This document shows positions 56,603 to 64,000 of a stretch of 64,000 nucleotides of DNA, piece after piece. Position 1 is the stretch's first letter; each line of letters opens with the position of its first letter. The notes below the pieces were generated by a model that saw only the letters and a program-made list of their open reading frames with translations, was not told the DNA's origin and did not search any database. This stretch comes from Streptomyces laurentii (lineage in GTDB: Bacteria > Actinomycetota > Actinomycetes > Streptomycetales > Streptomycetaceae). Made by a program: the position numbers and the translations under genes. The DNA is taken from positions 1,612,001 to 1,676,000 of the forward strand of contig AP017424.1 in NCBI GenBank assembly GCA_002355495.1, given 5' to 3'.

Positions 56603-57208
56603 TCAGGCGGCGGCGAGGGTGCCGGCGGCGGGGCCGCCGGCCGGGGCGGTGAGGTCGTCGACGTCGCCGGTGGGGATGTCGTACACCCACCCGTGCAGGG
56701 CGACCGTCTTCTCCGCCAGCGCCCTGGCGACCGAGGGGTGGGTGGCCAGGTTCGCCAGCTGGGCGAGCACGTTCTCCCGGACCAGCGCGGCCACGTCGCC
56801 GTCGACGGTGGTACGGGCCACGGAGGCGTCCGCTAGCCGCAGCCAGTCGGCGACCGCCGGAGCGCCGGACAGGTCGTGGCCCTCGGCCAGGGCGGTCATC
56901 GCCCCGCAGGTGGAGTGACCACACACGACGATGTCCTTCACACCGAGCGCGGCCACCGCGTACTCGATGCTCGCCGCGACACCGTCGGCGCCGGGCGTGT
57001 AGGCGGGCACCAGATTGCCGGCGGTACGGATGACGAACAGGTCACCCGGCTCGGTACCGGTGATCAGTTCCGGGACGACGCGGGCATCGGAACAGCTGAT
57101 GAACAGCGTCTCCGGCGTGTGGTGGGCGGCCAGATGCGCGAAGAGCTCCGCCTTGGCCGGAAAGACATCCCTCTGGAAGCGGGCGACGCCCTCGGTGAGG
57201 TCGGGCAC
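56603..57208 (-). CDS. cynT: Beta-carbonic anhydrase
   Basis: A 201-residue zinc enzyme interconverting CO2 and bicarbonate. Zinc ligands Cys39, His98 and Cys101 with Asp41/Arg43 ([22 protein letters not shown]); [18 protein letters not shown] is the family pattern. GTG 57208 follows GAGGAGTG. First gene of the cyn unit, divergent from the LysR regulator. In E. coli CynT supplies bicarbonate lost during cyanate breakdown. Confidence 0.94.
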   Translation of the reverse strand: MPDLTEGVARFQRDVFPAKAELFAHLAAHHTPETLFISCSDARVVPELITGTEPGDLFVIRTAGNLVPAYTPGADGVAASIEYAVAALGVKDIVVCGHSTCGAMTALAEGHDLSGAPAVADWLRLADASVARTTVDGDVAALVRENVLAQLANLATHPSVARALAEKTVALHGWVYDIPTGDVDDLTAPAGGPAAGTLAAA

Positions 57209-57270
57209 GGGTCACTCCTCTCAAGACGCCCAGCCCCCGGTGGGCTGGTGACATCCACCCTGCATGACCC

Positions 57271-57326
57271 GTACCTATAGAGTCCAAGAGTTGTTGGGCA
57301 TAGAACCTATCGACCGCATCTATAGT
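57271..57326. promoter_or_regulatory. Divergent cynT / lysR promoter region
   Basis: TATAGG on the minus strand (57279-57274) and TATAGT on the plus strand (57321-57326) are good -10 candidates. The plus-strand one lies only seven bases before the LysR ATG, implying a leaderless transcript. Three further TATAG/ATAG half-sites between them may be the LysR binding positions. Confidence 0.5.
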
Positions 57327-57333
57327 CGAGCTC

Positions 57334-58242
57334 ATGGCCACTCTCGAACTGCGTCACCTGCGCTATCTGCTCGCGGTGGCCGAGCACGGCACGTTCACCC
57401 GCGCCGCCGAGGAGCTGCACATCTCCCAGCCCACGCTCTCCCAGCAGGTCAAGCAGCTGGAGCGGACCCTGGGCGTGCAGCTGCTCGACCGCACCGGCCG
57501 CACCGTGCGCCTCACCGACGCGGGCGCCGTCTACGCCGACCACGCCCGGCGCGCGCTGCGCGACCTGGCCGCCGCCGAGCGCGCCGTCCACGACGTCCAG
57601 GACCTCTCCCGCGGCCACCTGCGCCTGGGGCTCACCCCCACCTTCACGGCGTATCTGCTCGGCCCCCTCACCGCCGAGCTGCACACCCGCCACCCCGGCA
57701 TCACACTGACCGTGCGGGAGACCAGCCAGGACCGCATCGAAGCCGCCCTGCTCGCCGGCGACCTCGATCTCGGCATCGCCTTCGGCGGGCCCCACCTGCC
57801 CGGCGTCGCCGCCACCACACTGTTCACCGAGACCCTCAGCCTCGTCACCGGCACCGCGCGCGCCCGGGAGCTGCCGGACCCCCTACCGGTCCACTCCCTC
57901 CAGGACGAACAACTCGCCCTGCTCAGCGCCGACTTCGCCACCCGCGGTCACATCGACGCCTACCTGGCCCGGCACCGGACCGCCCCGCGGACCACGATCG
58001 AGGCCAACTCCGTCCAGGCCCTCACCGAGATCGTCCGGCGCACCCCGCTCGCCACCGTCCTGCCCGACGCCGTCACCCATGACCACCCCCACCTCACCCC
58101 CGTCCCGCTCGACCCGCCCCTCCCCACCCGCACCGTCACCCTCCTGCACCGTGAGGGCGCCTACGCCAGTGCCGCGGCCCGCGCCTTCACCCGGCTCACC
58201 CACGACCTCGTCCGCGCCCGCGGATACGCTCCGCCCGAGTAG
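57334..58242 (+). CDS. cynR: LysR family regulator of the cyanase operon
   Basis: A 302-residue LysR regulator. N-terminal winged HTH: LELRHLRYLLAVAEHGTFTR, AAEELHISQPTLSQQVKQLE, RTLGVQLLDRTGRTVRLTDAG. The C-terminal effector domain (residues about 90-295) has LRLGLTPTFTAYLLGPLTAEL, GDLDLGIAFG and TIEANSVQALTEIVRRTPLA. ATG 57334 has no Shine-Dalgarno and a -10 box seven bases before it. Divergence from cynT-cynS makes cyanate-responsive activation likely; the ligand is inferred. Confidence 0.9.
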   Translation: MATLELRHLRYLLAVAEHGTFTRAAEELHISQPTLSQQVKQLERTLGVQLLDRTGRTVRLTDAGAVYADHARRALRDLAAAERAVHDVQDLSRGHLRLGLTPTFTAYLLGPLTAELHTRHPGITLTVRETSQDRIEAALLAGDLDLGIAFGGPHLPGVAATTLFTETLSLVTGTARARELPDPLPVHSLQDEQLALLSADFATRGHIDAYLARHRTAPRTTIEANSVQALTEIVRRTPLATVLPDAVTHDHPHLTPVPLDPPLPTRTVTLLHREGAYASAAARAFTRLTHDLVRARGYAPPE

Positions 58243-58297
58243 GCCGAGACCGCCGCCACCGCCGCCACCGCCACCGCCACCGATGAGGGAGAGAACC

Positions 58298-58849
58298 GTG
58301 GAGCACACCGAGCCGGGCCCCGCCGTCGTCCTGATCACCGGCGTCATGGCCGCCGGGAAGTCCACCGTGGCCGAGCTCCTCGCCCGCCGCCTGCCCCGGG
58401 CCGCGCACGTCCGCGGCGACCTGTTCCGGCGGATGATGGTCTCCGGCCGGGAGGAACCGCTGCCCGACGCGCCGCCTGAGGCCCGGGCGCAGATGGAGCT
58501 GCGTCACCGGCTGTCCGCCCTGGTCGCCGACGAGTACGCGCGCGACGGCTGGACCGCGGTCGTCCAGGACATCGTCCTGGGGGACGACCTGCCCGCGTAC
58601 GCCGCGCGGATCCGCACCCGTCCGCTGTACGTGGTCGTGCTGGCGCCCTCCGCCGAGACCGTACGGAGCAGGGAGTCCGGGCGGGACAAGACCGGGTACG
58701 GGGAGTGGTCGGTGGAGGCGCTCGACCGCGTCCTGCGCGAGCGGACGCCGCGCGTCGGGCTCTGGCTGGACACTTCCGGCCAGGGACCGGACCAGACGGT
58801 CACCGCGATCCTGGAGGGGCTCCCCGCGGCGCGCGTGGACACGTACTGA
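58298..58849 (+). CDS. P-loop kinase / phosphotransferase (AAA_33, zeta-toxin-like)
   Basis: A 183-residue small-molecule or nucleotide kinase. Walker A GVMAAGKST (about residues 16-24), HVRGDLFRRMMVSG with the substrate-binding Asp, WTAVVQDIVLGDDL, YVVVLAPSAETVRSRESGRDKTGYG as the lid, and LWLDTSGQGPDQTV at the end. It resembles chloramphenicol-phosphotransferase-like proteins, but the substrate is unknown and no antitoxin gene is adjacent. GTG 58298 follows AGGGAG at good spacing; an ATG at 58283 is an alternative. A GCCACC triplet-type repeat precedes it. Confidence 0.8.
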   Translation: MEHTEPGPAVVLITGVMAAGKSTVAELLARRLPRAAHVRGDLFRRMMVSGREEPLPDAPPEARAQMELRHRLSALVADEYARDGWTAVVQDIVLGDDLPAYAARIRTRPLYVVVLAPSAETVRSRESGRDKTGYGEWSVEALDRVLRERTPRVGLWLDTSGQGPDQTVTAILEGLPAARVDTY

Positions 58850-58885
58850 CGGGAGCCGTCCGGGCGTTCCGTTCCCGTGGGCCGT

Positions 58886-59392
58886 TCAGGCCGTGTGCCC
58901 CTCGACGTTGGCGATCATCCGGCGCAGCACCTTCAGCGCCGCCACGTACTCCTCGTCGCTGACGCCCTCGTGGACCACGGCGCGCAGTTCGGTCACCAGC
59001 TCGCGCAGCCGGACCCGGGCCGCCTCCCCCGCCTCGGTGAGGCGCAGACGCCGTTCGTCGTCGAACCGCAGCCAGCCGCGGTGGACCAGTTGGTCCACGA
59101 CGCGGCTGATCTCGTGCGGCCCGTCGGCCGGCGGGGTCAGCTCGGCGACCGTCTCCTCGCGGCTCGGCGCCTCGGGCCGGTAGGTCACATGGTTGAGCAC
59201 CCAGTACTGCGGCTGCGTCACGTCGACCCTGGCCATCGCGTCTCGCAGATGCCGGGTGACGGCCGTGTGCGCCAGGCCGCTCCAGTAGCCGACGGGCTGG
59301 GTGGCGAGCATGTCGTCCGCGGCGGCCGGATGCGCGGGCGCCTGGTCGGTGGCGGCGGTCACGGGCGTACTGGTGTCGGCCAGTTGATCCAT
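58886..59392 (-). CDS. MarR family transcriptional regulator
   Basis: A 168-residue regulator with a winged HTH: VTQPQYWVLNHVTYRPEAPS, REETVAELTPPADGPHEISR, VVDQLVHRGWLRFDDERRLRLTEAG, and long dimerisation helices at both ends (VGYWSGLAHTAVTRHLRDAM, LRELVTELRAVVHEGVSDEE). The first 30 residues are Ala/Pro/Thr linker. ATG 59392 is used. Convergent with the kinase gene. Its target is not evident. Confidence 0.85.
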   Translation of the reverse strand: MDQLADTSTPVTAATDQAPAHPAAADDMLATQPVGYWSGLAHTAVTRHLRDAMARVDVTQPQYWVLNHVTYRPEAPSREETVAELTPPADGPHEISRVVDQLVHRGWLRFDDERRLRLTEAGEAARVRLRELVTELRAVVHEGVSDEEYVAALKVLRRMIANVEGHTA

Positions 59393-59561
59393 TCAGCCGA
59401 CGCTACCCGCGCCCGCCGGCGGCGGACACCCCGCGCCGGAGCACGACAGTCGCCACCAGGAGCGCGGGGCGGGGCACGCGGGGACCGACGAATTCACGCG
59501 ACCGATACCGGCCACGCGTCCTCGACGTCCTCTCGGGCCGGGCCCGAGAGGTGACGCCGTC

Positions 59562-60170
59562 TCAGATGGTCGGGGTGTCGTCGACGACCGGCTTGTGGAC
59601 CTCGATGACCGGCTTCCATCCCGAGGAGAACTCGATGAAGTCCGCACGGGTGGGGTAGGTGTCGACCGCGCGACGGTCACGCTTGGGGGTTTCGGTCGCC
59701 TTGCGCCCCCGGGGAACCTGCTCCTCGAAGATGTCGACCTTCACGTCGGGAACCTCCTTGAGGCCCTGGCGCCAGATCTGCACGACGTCGGCGCCGAACG
59801 CCTGCCGGGCCGCGGCGTAAAGGGCCGTGAGGGCCCCCTTGTCCCCACCGGGGACGAAGAGCGCCAGGTCCAGCACGACACCGGCGGACTGGAGGACCTC
59901 GATGGTCGACGAGCCGTTCTCGTCGGCGACGTAGACCCCGGCTTCATTCTCGTCGTCAGGAAGGCAGGTGACCTCTTCCTGGAATACGGTTCGCGCCGTG
60001 ATCGAGCCGCCCTCGAATTCCTCACCGGGCTCGGTCAGAAAAGCGGGGACATAGCAGCCGGGAAGCTTGAGTTCTGCCGTGTCGGCGGAAATGAAGACCC
60101 TGTCCTTGACGCCGAGATTCGTCACCTCTTCCAGCGAGATGCGGCGAGCGGCAATCTTCTCCGTGTTCAC
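59562..60170 (-). CDS. Unknown protein
   Basis: A 202-residue protein I cannot place. GTG 60170 follows AAAGGGAA by four bases. It is mixed alpha/beta and acidic, without signal peptide or membrane segment. Visible segments: ISLEEVTNLGVKDRVFISAD, ELKLPGCYVPAFLTEPGEEF, VYVADENGSSTIEVLQSAGV, LDLALFVPGGDKGALTALYA, and a Lys/Arg-rich then Val-rich end. Single-gene transcript. Its codon use is slightly less G/C-biased than its neighbours and its upstream region is A/T-richer, which might reflect acquisition. Confidence 0.6.
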   Translation of the reverse strand: MNTEKIAARRISLEEVTNLGVKDRVFISADTAELKLPGCYVPAFLTEPGEEFEGGSITARTVFQEEVTCLPDDENEAGVYVADENGSSTIEVLQSAGVVLDLALFVPGGDKGALTALYAAARQAFGADVVQIWRQGLKEVPDVKVDIFEEQVPRGRKATETPKRDRRAVDTYPTRADFIEFSSGWKPVIEVHKPVVDDTPTI

Positions 60171-60717
60171 GATTTCCCTTTCAGGTTGCACTGTCCCTCA
60201 GAACAAGGACGCTATCACGAAATCACGAGGTCAACTGCCCAGTAATCGCTGGGTAAATGACGTCCGATGAGCTGCGCGGGAGGGCGTCGAAGCGGGCGCC
60301 ACTGGACCAGGAACGCGCATCCGCCCGGCAGTGTCTCTCGCCATGGCGTGAGGGATCAACTGGCGGTTGCATTTCGGTGCGTTGGGCAACACAGAGGAAC
60401 CAATGGGGAGTTTACGGAAGATATCCCCTATACCACCTTCGGGACGATGGCGGCGAGATAAGGCGCCCCCTTCGCGCCGGGGCGCGTTCTCTGCCCACAG
60501 TAAGGAGAAACCTCGCGATCGGAGCTCCCCGCCCGACCGGTGCCCGCGACATCACCTCCAGCCCTCGACGGGCAACCCGGGACCGATCCCGACCTCTCAC
60601 CCTTTTCGACCTCACACGACCAAAGCGGACGGCCTCGCGCTGCGCCGAAACCCCTTCGTCTGAGCCGGTTCGCACTTCCTATACTCGTGCCGGCTCATAG
60701 AGGGGGAGGTGGCGGCC
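60171..60717 (+). promoter_or_regulatory. 547-base non-coding region; promoter with flanking inverted repeat before the DIP1984-family gene
   Basis: No credible gene. The left part is relatively A/T-rich and has a small CCCAG/CTGGG dyad (60237-60252). Near the right end, TATACT (60680-60685) is a good -10 element, flanked by the 8-bp inverted repeat TGAGCCGG (60661-60668) and CCGGCTCA (60690-60697), a candidate operator over the promoter of the gene at 60718. Confidence 0.5.
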
Positions 60718-61188
60718 ATGAAGCTTGCCGAGGCACTGGCGGAACGCGCGGAGGCGACGCGCCGTGTAGAGCAGTTGCGCGCACGCGTCGTCGACAGTGC
60801 GCGGTATCAGGAAGGCGAGACGCCCGCCGAGGACGCGGCCCAGCTGTTGGCCGAGGTCGCCGGGACGCTGGACTCTCTGGAGAGCCTGATCCGGCGGATC
60901 AACCGGACCAATGCCACCGTGGAAACGGGTCCGGACGGCACCCTGACCGACGCGCTCGCGCGCCGGGATGTCCTGCGGCTGCGTCACTCCGTGGTCACCG
61001 CGGCGGCGGACGCGGCGGCCGGCAAGGGCGAGCGGGGATACGGCCGGCAGCTCCGGTCCGAGCTGGTGATGCTGTCCGCGCTTCCGGTCGCGGAACTGCG
61101 CGGTCAGGCGGATGTGCTCGCCCGGGAGATCCGGGAGATCGACGTGCGGATCCAGCGGACGAACTGGGAGGTCGATCTGCTGGACTGA
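60718..61188 (+). CDS. DIP1984 family (septicolysin-like) protein
   Basis: A 156-residue, almost fully helical protein: MKLAEALAERAEATRRVEQL at the start, then EGETPAEDAAQLLAEVAGTL, LIRRINRTNATVETGPDGTL, DALARRDVLRLRHSVVTAAA and a final REIREIDVRIQRTNWEVDLL. This is the pattern of DIP1984 proteins, related by name to septicolysin, a reported pore-forming toxin. The cellular role in actinobacteria is not known and there is no signal peptide. ATG 60718 follows GGGGGAGG; an ATG at 60709 is in frame. Confidence 0.85.
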   Translation: MKLAEALAERAEATRRVEQLRARVVDSARYQEGETPAEDAAQLLAEVAGTLDSLESLIRRINRTNATVETGPDGTLTDALARRDVLRLRHSVVTAAADAAAGKGERGYGRQLRSELVMLSALPVAELRGQADVLAREIREIDVRIQRTNWEVDLLD

Positions 61189-61670
61189 GCAGTCCGGCCG
61201 ACGGAAACGATGTGGAGCAGGTAGCCGCTTCGGAGGCGTGCACATACCGGGGGCTGGCGGTTTTCCAGCCCACGCTGGCGCGTGAAGAGCAACGCGGGGT
61301 TCGACTCCCCATTCAACAGTGCAGCTCAGCACCGCGCACAGGTAACCGTGCACAGCACACAGCACATCACCACGTGCAGATCCGGGGCGGCGAGGGCGGG
61401 TTCGGGGCTTTCCACATCACAGCAGCAGCACCATGGGGAACGATGAGGAGAACGGCGGCCTCCGGCTCTGTCGGCGGCTCGGCCGTCCTCCCGTTTCCCC
61501 CGCCGACCGACATGTCACGGTGAGGGCCCTCGCTCGGGCACAACCCCGCATCGGCCGCCCGCGTGACGTGCGGCGCCGTCGTGCCGCCGGTCCCCTGCAC
61601 CGGACCCCGCCGAAACTAGATTGCGCACGACCCGCCCCGTCGGGCCGGGCGCGAGGCGAGGGAGTGCAGC
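61189..61670 (+). other. 482-base region without a supported gene
   Basis: It contains a tRNA T-arm-like GGGG-TTCGACT-CCCC at about 61296-61311, but no complete cloverleaf, and scattered GTGCA/TGCAC dyads around 61330-61380. The lipase ribosome-binding site (GAGGGAG) is at its end. Nothing else is recognised. Confidence 0.4.
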
Positions 61671-63191
61671 ATGTCGGCCCAGCAGAGCCCACCGGCGACG
61701 CCACAGGTGGCGATGACCCTCGCGGCCATCGCGGCGACCGCCGCCACGCCCCGCCCGTCGGGCGAGTCGGCCGCCGAGCAGTACGCCCGGATGATCCTCG
61801 GCATCACGCAGCAGCTCACCGTCCCCCTCCTCGCCACCCAGGGCGGCTGGACCCTGGCGTGGGCGGCACTGAGCGAGGACAACGCCAACATGGCGTATCT
61901 GGCCAAGACCAACGACCGCTTCAACCAGTTCGCCGTGGTGCTCCGCGGCACCGTCTCCAGCAGCGTGACCGACCTGCTCGAAGACCTCGACGTCGGTACG
62001 GTCGTCCCGTTCACCGCCGTCAGTACGCCGCCGAACCCGCCGCCCTGCGTCTCCAAGGGCGCGATGGAGGCGTTCACCCAGATCATGTCCATGAGCGCGC
62101 AGGGCGTCACGCTGCCGCGGGCCCTCGCCGCCGCGCTCGCCGCGGCGCCGCCGAATCCGACGGTCCTGGTGATCGGCCACAGCCTCGGCGGCTGCCTGGC
62201 CACCATGGTCGCCGCGTACCTCCAGACGCTCTCCTGGCCCGGTGGCGCGACCCCCTCCTTCGGCCTCTTCACCTTCGCCGCCCCCACGGCGGGCGGCCCG
62301 GACTTCGCGCGGCACGTCACGAAGGACCTGTCGTGGGTCGTCAACGAGCGCTACGTCAACTGCTACGACCTGGTGCCCCTGGCCTGGACGAGCATCGACA
62401 CGGCGAAGGGCTGGTATCCGCACGGCGGCCCGGTGGCGGACGTCGACACCAAGGCCGTCCTCTCGGCGGTCGCGGGGCTTCCCGGCCCGAACACGTACGC
62501 CCAGCCCGGACCCGCCGTCCCGCTGAACCCGGACTACCAGACCAGGAACACGGCCGTGATGCGGAAGTCCCTCCAGGACTTCATGGCCCAGGCGGCCTAC
62601 CAGCACTCCAACGACGTCTATCTCCGCCTGCTCGCCGCCCCCTCCCTCCTGGCGGGCCCCGTGGTCACCGGCATCAGCCCCGAGACCGGGCAGGCCGGCA
62701 CCCGGGTCACCCTCACCGGAACCGGATTCAGCGGGGGCGTCGCGGTCGACTTTGGACCGTTCGCGTGCACGGACGGCGTCATCATCGTCGAGGACGACAG
62801 CACGATCCACGTCAACGCTCCGCTGGGCATCGGCGTGACCGACGTACGCGTCACCACCTGCCTCGGCACGTCCCCCGCCGTGCCCACCGCCCAGTTCGCG
62901 TACGGCGGGCCCGAGCCGGTCCGGGTCACGGGCATCAGTCCGGACCACGGAAGGAGCGGTACCCGGGTCACCGTCACCGGCGTCAACTTCACCGCCGACG
63001 CGAAGGTCTTCTTCGCCGCGGTGGAGGCCCCCGGCCCCCAGGTCACCCCGCCGGGCACGATCACCGTGGCCTCGCCGTCCGGGGTCACCGGCACCGGCAA
63101 GCCGTCGACCGTCGATGTCACCGTCCTGTCGAACGGCTACTCCTCGCCGTCGGGCCCCGCCGACGAGTACACCTACCCCGACCCCGCCTGA
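61671..63191 (+). CDS. Class 3 lipase/esterase with two C-terminal IPT/TIG domains
   Basis: A 506-residue predicted hydrolase. An alpha/beta-hydrolase domain occupies about residues 25-310: FAVVLRGTVSSSVTDLLEDL (substrate strand), nucleophile Ser in VLVIGHSLGGCLATMV, FTFAAPTAGGPDFA with YDLVPLAW supplying the Asp region. Two IPT/TIG Ig-like domains follow: VVTGISPETGQAGTRVTLTG (about 325-405) and VRVTGISPDHGRSGTRVTVTG (about 412-500). It has no Sec or Tat signal, although TIG domains usually occur on exported proteins. ATG 61671 follows GAGGGAG. Monocistronic. Confidence 0.85.
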   Translation: MSAQQSPPATPQVAMTLAAIAATAATPRPSGESAAEQYARMILGITQQLTVPLLATQGGWTLAWAALSEDNANMAYLAKTNDRFNQFAVVLRGTVSSSVTDLLEDLDVGTVVPFTAVSTPPNPPPCVSKGAMEAFTQIMSMSAQGVTLPRALAAALAAAPPNPTVLVIGHSLGGCLATMVAAYLQTLSWPGGATPSFGLFTFAAPTAGGPDFARHVTKDLSWVVNERYVNCYDLVPLAWTSIDTAKGWYPHGGPVADVDTKAVLSAVAGLPGPNTYAQPGPAVPLNPDYQTRNTAVMRKSLQDFMAQAAYQHSNDVYLRLLAAPSLLAGPVVTGISPETGQAGTRVTLTGTGFSGGVAVDFGPFACTDGVIIVEDDSTIHVNAPLGIGVTDVRVTTCLGTSPAVPTAQFAYGGPEPVRVTGISPDHGRSGTRVTVTGVNFTADAKVFFAAVEAPGPQVTPPGTITVASPSGVTGTGKPSTVDVTVLSNGYSSPSGPADEYTYPDPA

Positions 63192-63216
63192 CCCGTACGG
63201 GCGCCCCTACGAAGGA

Positions 63217-63259
63217 GGGGGGTGGGGCGCCGGCGGACCGGCCGGCGTTCCCACCCCCC
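63217..63259. terminator. Bidirectional terminator between lipase and chitinase
   Basis: GGGGGGTGGG (63217-63226) pairs with CCCACCCCCC (63250-63259), with further GCCGGC pairing inside, between convergent genes. Confidence 0.7.
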
Positions 63260-63276
63260 GAAGTCCGACGGCGCGC

Positions 63277-64000
63277 TCAGCAGGACAGGTTGCCGCCCGC
63301 GTCCGTGCCCAGGACGCCGACGAACTTCTTGTAGAGGTTGATCCGGGAGTCGCGCTGGTCCGGGTTCTTCCCGTCGCACTCCAGCGCGCCGTTGATGCTG
63401 CGGATGGTCTCGCCGAAGCCCCGGTTGCCGGCCATGGCGTCGTGCGGGGTCATCCGCCCGGCCCCGCTCTGGGTGTTCCAGAACCAGAGCCCGGTCTTCC
63501 AGGAGACCGCCGCGTCCTTCTCCACCTTGTACGGGTCGTGCAGCAAGTCGATGCCGAGGGCATCGCCCGCGGCCTTGTAGTTGTAGTTCCAGCTCAGCTG
63601 GAGCGGCCCGCGCCCGTAATACGCGGCCTGACCGGCCGGGCAGCCGTACGACTGCGAACTGTCGCAGTAGTGCGGGTAGTTGGCGGTGTTCTGCTCGACG
63701 ACGTACTTCAGTCCGCCCGTCTCGTGGCTGACGTTGGCGAGGAAGGCAGCCGCCTCGCGCTTCCTGGTCGCGGTGTCGCCGCTGTTGGCGAACTTGGGGT
63801 ACGCGTTCAGGGCGTTGAGCAGCCCCTGGTACGTGTAGAAGGAGTTCCGGCCCGGGAACATCTGGTTGAACTGCGCCTCGCTGACCACGAACGACGCGGC
63901 GGAGGCCGGCGCCGTCTGGCCGGCCACGGCGAGGGTGCTGAGCACGGCGGCCGAGGCCGCCATCGACAGGACGCGGGCAAGCTTCGTGGATCCTCGGATT
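63277..64000 (-). CDS. Secreted GH19 chitinase (5' end probably outside window)
   Basis: Chitin-degrading endo-enzyme lacking a binding module. The GH19 core is FVVSEAQFNQMFPGRNSFYT, AAFLANVSHETGG (catalytic Glu in the HET motif), GPAGQAAYYGRGPLQLSWNYNYKAAG (in parts YYGRGPLQLSWNYNY), GLWFWNTQ, and INGALECDGKNP near the end, with four paired Cys. The signal peptide core MAASAAVLSTLAVAGQ begins at 63963, but the frame stays open to the edge with Arg/Lys-rich RGSTKLARVLS before it. The true start is therefore probably just beyond base 64000. Confidence 0.92.
   Translation of the reverse strand, partial: IRGSTKLARVLSMAASAAVLSTLAVAGQTAPASAASFVVSEAQFNQMFPGRNSFYTYQGLLNALNAYPKFANSGDTATRKREAAAFLANVSHETGGLKYVVEQNTANYPHYCDSSQSYGCPAGQAAYYGRGPLQLSWNYNYKAAGDALGIDLLHDPYKVEKDAAVSWKTGLWFWNTQSGAGRMTPHDAMAGNRGFGETIRSINGALECDGKNPDQRDSRINLYKKFVGVLGTDAGGNLSC

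Noticed and set aside
58298..58849. Zeta-type toxin of a toxin-antitoxin pair
   Set aside because: The P-loop kinase fold fits, but no small antitoxin gene is adjacent and the sequence is equally close to antibiotic or metabolite kinases.
61283..61311. tRNA-like T arm in the region before the lipase
   Set aside because: No matching acceptor, D or anticodon arms could be folded around it, so it is at most a remnant.

Overview
The window is a high-GC actinobacterial chromosome segment, almost certainly Streptomyces. Codon third positions are nearly all G or C, GTG starts and GTGA/ATGA stop-start overlaps are frequent, and the core gene order polA - FdhF-like oxidoreductase - thioesterase - liv transporter - ANTAR regulator - tRNA - pyk is one I recognise from Streptomyces.

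Layout. 1-2.7 kb: a secreted lytic transglycosylase running off the left edge and a DUF4184 membrane protein. 2.7-9.5 kb: polA, a molybdopterin oxidoreductase, a PaaI-type thioesterase and a small lipoprotein. 10-16.3 kb: the branched-chain amino acid ABC transporter livK-H-M-G-F, closed by a 20-bp perfect terminator stem. 16.3-19.5 kb: an ANTAR response regulator, an odd short-variable-loop tRNA with anticodon CAA, a free-standing LAGLIDADG/HTH protein and pyruvate kinase. 19.8-31 kb: a Tat-type nucleotidase, a desAB-like siderophore amine pair without desCD, pepN, a TetR/SRPBCC pair with a clear palindromic operator, asparaginase, chorismate mutase and an AraC regulator. 31-38.6 kb: GH35 beta-galactosidase, secreted trypsin, an HExxH protein, an ankyrin/HEAT-type protein and a large secreted protein.

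38.8-54.4 kb is a KstR2-type steroid C/D-ring (HIP) degradation locus. It holds two SDRs, echA20, ipdA, ipdB, ipdC, fadA6, kstR2, an SDR, fadE30 and two further acyl-CoA dehydrogenases. Gene order closely follows the Mycobacterium tuberculosis Rv3548c-Rv3564 region, and the two divergent promoters carry the same palindromic operator. Between ipdC and fadA6 sits an unrelated, visibly more A/T-containing cluster (44.2-48.0 kb). It encodes a prolyl-hydroxylase-like 2-oxoglutarate/Fe(II) oxygenase, an SDR, a protein with a long collagen-like Gly-Pro-Asp / Gly-Glu-Pro tail, a small Ala/Gly-rich hydrophobic protein, and a paralogue of the collagen-like protein. This is the best candidate for an undescribed system: a bacterial collagen-like protein encoded next to its own putative hydroxylase. 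A TA-flanked MITE-like element lies beside kstR2.

54.4-64 kb: a DUF6891 protein, a cyanase/carbonic anhydrase/deaminase operon with a divergent LysR regulator, a P-loop kinase, a MarR regulator, an unknown protein, a DIP1984-family protein, a lipase with IPT/TIG domains, and a GH19 chitinase cut by the right edge.

A quality issue affects several genes. Six of them (livM, the desA-like and desB-like genes, asparaginase, the 2OG oxygenase, fadE30) are broken by seven apparent losses of a single C (or of G on the opposite strand). The six lesions I could localise lie in C/G homopolymers. Restoring one C per lesion gives an intact, family-like protein each time. Systematic homopolymer under-calling is the simplest explanation, so I annotate these as genes with probable sequence errors rather than as true pseudogenes.
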